A stretch of 64,000 nucleotides of DNA from Spirosoma oryzicola. GTDB taxonomy: Bacteria; Bacteroidota; Bacteroidia; Cytophagales; Spirosomataceae. The notes beneath the pieces are model-generated. The model saw nothing but the letters and a program-made list of their open reading frames with translations. It was not told where the DNA came from and did no database searches. This document shows positions 61,486 through 64,000 of the stretch, in pieces. The position numbers and the translations under genes were made by a program. How positions within the stretch are numbered: the stretch's first letter is position 1; every line of letters starts with the position of its first letter. The stretch is taken from positions 5,596,501-5,660,500 of the forward strand of contig NZ_CP089538.1 of the NCBI RefSeq assembly GCF_021233055.1, read 5' to 3'.

Positions 61486-62769
61486 TCAAAACTGATCATG
61501 GATTATTCTTAGCAATTCGGCTGTCCGGCGTCGCATTTCACTGACAGGCTGCGTAAAGTTATTATGCATGATACTGAAATACAGCGTCCGATTTCGTTTT
61601 GCCAACACGTAGCCGCTCAGGTTATAAACACCACTCATGGAACCTGACTTTGCGAAAATGTACGGCTTTTCGGTAGTGGTGATAGAACGTAACGTACCCG
61701 ACTGACCAGCGGACGGCAACAGCGCGAACAGCCGTTTCTGCGGTACTTTGGCCGCGATTTTTTTAAGCAAATCAACGAGCGTGTTCGGCGTAAAGAGATT
61801 ATAGCGCGATAAGCCAGAACCATCTACCCATTTTGCCGATGGAGCGGGATAACGCAAACTATCAGCAACCCGTCGCAATTCAGTCAGCGGCTCTAGTTGA
61901 CTGGGTTGTCGCTCGGCAGACGCCATGAAAAGTACTTGCTCGGCAAACTGGTTATCGCTTACCTGCAACATTCGTTTGTACAGTGAATCGGTCGATGTAC
62001 CCCGCACCAGTTGCGCATCCAGCGACACCGGCACGTTAACTACCGTTATCGGATGATGGAGCGTATCTGCCAGCAATTGAGCCGCTAACTGGGGCGACCA
62101 CCGAAACGGAACGTCCTGCCGACTTGGTCGGACACTTGCGGATCGGATAAACTGGTTGCTAAACTCAGACCGCCGTACGTTCGGACTGGCCTGATCAGTA
62201 ACCCGAACGCTATCGGCAAACCGGCGAGGACTCACCATACCGTTTTTGAAACGCGCAACGTTGCCAAAAAGAGGTAACGAAGCCAGTTCAGGCGAATAAT
62301 CATCGTTGTAGTCATCCCAGGCCCAGCCCGCTCCAAAACGCGGGCCGTTGTAGTTAGCCGCCGAAAAATACAATTGTTCCGGTCGGTTCCGCAGAAAAGC
62401 CAGTAGCGTTGTATCCGGCAAATCAGGGTGTAGCAAAAGCGGATTACCCGTTCCCCAAAAAATCAGTGAATCGCCTTGGGTCGTACCTTTTCGAATGCTG
62501 TAGCGAAACGCCGGTAGCGAATCGGGCAATGACAAAAGCCCAGCGTAGAAGCTAAACAGCTTTGTGTTCGACGCGGGGATAAACGGCTTGTCGGCATTAT
62601 GCTGAATCAACATCCGTTGCTTGCCGGGATCGTACAAGGCGACACCCGTAAAATGATCGGTGTACGCAGGCTTGGTACGAAGATCACGCGTGATGCGCCG
62701 AGCCGGTGAACAGTTCAGCAGCAAACCAACGCAGAAAAGCAGTAGAGCCGTTTTTTTGAACATAGTCAT
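61486..62769 (-). CDS. D-alanyl-D-alanine carboxypeptidase, PBP4/S13 type
   Basis: A 427-residue penicillin-binding protein of the S13 (DacB) family that trims or cleaves D-Ala-D-Ala links in the periplasm. A lipobox LLLNC near residue 20 indicates a lipoprotein. Motifs: SNTK (S67-K70, SxxK), SDN in LQVSDNQFAE (about 268-270), and KSG in IFAKSGSMSGVYN (about 376). The large insert between the first two motifs is typical of S13. A second ATG 6 bases downstream is equally likely. It is transcribed from the 5' side of the next (partial) gene's stop. Confidence 0.88.
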   Translation of the reverse strand: MTMFKKTALLLFCVGLLLNCSPARRITRDLRTKPAYTDHFTGVALYDPGKQRMLIQHNADKPFIPASNTKLFSFYAGLLSLPDSLPAFRYSIRKGTTQGDSLIFWGTGNPLLLHPDLPDTTLLAFLRNRPEQLYFSAANYNGPRFGAGWAWDDYNDDYSPELASLPLFGNVARFKNGMVSPRRFADSVRVTDQASPNVRRSEFSNQFIRSASVRPSRQDVPFRWSPQLAAQLLADTLHHPITVVNVPVSLDAQLVRGTSTDSLYKRMLQVSDNQFAEQVLFMASAERQPSQLEPLTELRRVADSLRYPAPSAKWVDGSGLSRYNLFTPNTLVDLLKKIAAKVPQKRLFALLPSAGQSGTLRSITTTEKPYIFAKSGSMSGVYNLSGYVLAKRNRTLYFSIMHNNFTQPVSEMRRRTAELLRIIHDQF

Positions 62770-62829
62770 GCGTGCAGGACTCAGCTTATCGTGTTAACAG
62801 CGATCAACCGAATTCGGTAAATCGACGGA

Positions 62830-64000
62830 CTAACGCGCAATAATAACTTTTTGCGTCAGTACCGATTCGCCCGTTTGCAGCTTCAGAAAATAGATACCCA
62901 TTGGCAACTGGCTCATGTCTACTTGTTCGCTCAGCTTTCTGCCACTTACTTTTAGCTTCAGTTGCCGCAACATCTGCCCGGTGGCACCAGTAATCGACAA
63001 GCCTACTTCACTAACAGGCTTGATTAGCTCCGCTTCCAGTTGAACACCACCGCTACTGATCGGATTCGGGTAAACAGAAAATGTACCCGCGCTAATTGGC
63101 TCGTTCGCCAGTACGGGCGGTGCGGGCACCTGAATCTGCAAATTGTCGATGGCCCAGCCCCAGCCGTGCGCCAGTTGATCAGCGAAAAGTCGGAAGCGGA
63201 TCAACACCTGGTCATTCGCTTTGAAATTGCCGTTACTCAGTAGCGAAAACTCGTGCCGTTTGTAAAGCGCGGGCGTACCAACTGTAGCAGAATTAGTCTC
63301 TTGGGCCGTTGCGCCCTTGACAAGATTGTTGTTGTAGGCCGCGTACCAGTTGTACTGATTGTTTGAATTGTAACCCGTCAGGAAAGGCTTCCAGGTACGT
63401 CCGTTATCGCTCGATCCTTCTACAACCACGTAATCATAAAAGCCTGACTTGCCGAATTCACTACCCGCGTCGCTTGGCTCGACCAATACGATCTCGTCAA
63501 AACGCATTACGGCGCTATCCGGATTGGTCTTGATTCTGACCGGAGCGAGCAGCACATATTCGTAGTTGCTTTGCGCTTTAAAATCGGACCCGTTCTGATA
63601 CGGGTGCTCCGAATGAATGGCAGGATCAGCGAAACCCGACGGAGTAGCTATACCAAATCGATACCCCGCAAAGTCGGCGGCAGCGCTGGCGTCCTGAAAG
63701 GTATTGACATAGCGATCAACAGGTACTTTAGGCGCTACGACGGTTAGTTCATAAAAGCCCGTCTTCGGACTGACGGTCTGATTTTTTGCGCGCGATGCAT
63801 CACGCGCTACGATTCGATACGTGATTTTATCACCGGCTTTCAGCGAATTTGCCGGAAAAACGATTCGATTGCTGTAGATGCTATCATAGGGTGTACCATC
63901 AACCGTAAATGCACCGAGAACCAGTGGAAGTTTTGGCTGATTAACACCATTAACTTGATAATCTATATAAACAGAATCAATATTCGTGTTTACATAGGCT
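62830..64000 (-). CDS. 3' part of a large secreted protein with type IX sorting domain
   Basis: The frame is open from the right edge of the window to the stop at 62830, so only about 390 C-terminal residues are visible and the start lies beyond 64000. The visible chain begins AYVNTNIDSVYIDYQV, contains a segment ending VSPKTGFYELTVVAP, a probable galactose-binding-like or jelly-roll region (MRFDEIVLVEPSDAG, GWGWAIDNLQIQVP), and ends in a typical T9SS sorting domain starting near FSVYPNPISSGGVQLEAEL and ending in KLQTGESVLTQKVIIAR. Secreted or cell-surface enzyme is likely; catalytic region not in view. Confidence 0.8.
   Translation of the reverse strand, partial: AYVNTNIDSVYIDYQVNGVNQPKLPLVLGAFTVDGTPYDSIYSNRIVFPANSLKAGDKITYRIVARDASRAKNQTVSPKTGFYELTVVAPKVPVDRYVNTFQDASAAADFAGYRFGIATPSGFADPAIHSEHPYQNGSDFKAQSNYEYVLLAPVRIKTNPDSAVMRFDEIVLVEPSDAGSEFGKSGFYDYVVVEGSSDNGRTWKPFLTGYNSNNQYNWYAAYNNNLVKGATAQETNSATVGTPALYKRHEFSLLSNGNFKANDQVLIRFRLFADQLAHGWGWAIDNLQIQVPAPPVLANEPISAGTFSVYPNPISSGGVQLEAELIKPVSEVGLSITGATGQMLRQLKLKVSGRKLSEQVDMSQLPMGIYFLKLQTGESVLTQKVIIAR

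Overview
The window is chromosomal DNA from a member of the Bacteroidota, most likely order Cytophagales and probably close to Spirosoma. The grounds are a fused SecDF, two TonB-dependent outer-membrane proteins with carboxypeptidase-like N-terminal domains, a PorZ-like component and sorting-domain cargo of the type IX secretion system, a PIG-L-extended NagB, a NrtR-type Nudix regulator, few purine-rich ribosome binding sites, and promoter-like TAnnTTTG boxes, four of them in the form TACCTTTGCC. The genus is inference. No rRNA, tRNA, CRISPR array, prophage or insertion sequence was seen.

Layout. 0-5.5 kb: murB, a ROK sugar kinase, a short-chain dehydrogenase, an MlaE/MlaF-type lipid ABC pair and nadC. 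5.8-13.8 kb: a small membrane protein, secDF, an amino-acid permease, a TauE-type exporter paired with a metallo-beta-lactamase/rhodanese protein, and an orphan gene. 14-25.6 kb: pdhB, a TonB-linked barrel protein, a leftward tdk-porZ-kinase cluster, an unknown soluble protein and a helix-hairpin-helix outer-membrane protein. 25.6-33.6 kb: a class A-like serine hydrolase, a DUF3037/HipA-like pair, a siderophore-interacting flavoreductase, a class C-type hydrolase, and the thiamine salvage operon thiM-thiE-thiD-tenA behind a clear TPP riboswitch. 33.6-43.4 kb: an M16 protease, a membrane acyltransferase pair, a putative nucleotide-processing effector, the NagB fusion, a Gfo/Idh/MocA oxidoreductase and a Nudix-type regulator. 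43.8-52.8 kb: a Tat-exported molybdenum hydroxylase with its XdhC factor, then ruvX, def, an omega-amidase, a HAD phosphatase, a DUF4301 protein and an Rrf2 regulator. 53.2-64 kb: an outer-membrane receptor and IPT/TIG lipoprotein behind an array of 11-bp repeats, an M14 peptidase, crcB, a second permease, a PBP4-type peptidase, and the 3' part of a sorting-domain protein running off the right edge.

Most of this is housekeeping. The features most worth a second look are the TPP riboswitch with a hairpin ending at the thiM start codon; two intergenic copies of a REPIN-like doublet (palindromes headed GTGG and CCAC); four tandem 11-bp repeats upstream of the receptor gene; the small protein with a TIR/deoxyribosyltransferase-like domain; the HipA-like/DUF3037 pair; and several palindromes placed as operators. 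No whole new multi-gene system can be claimed from sequence alone.
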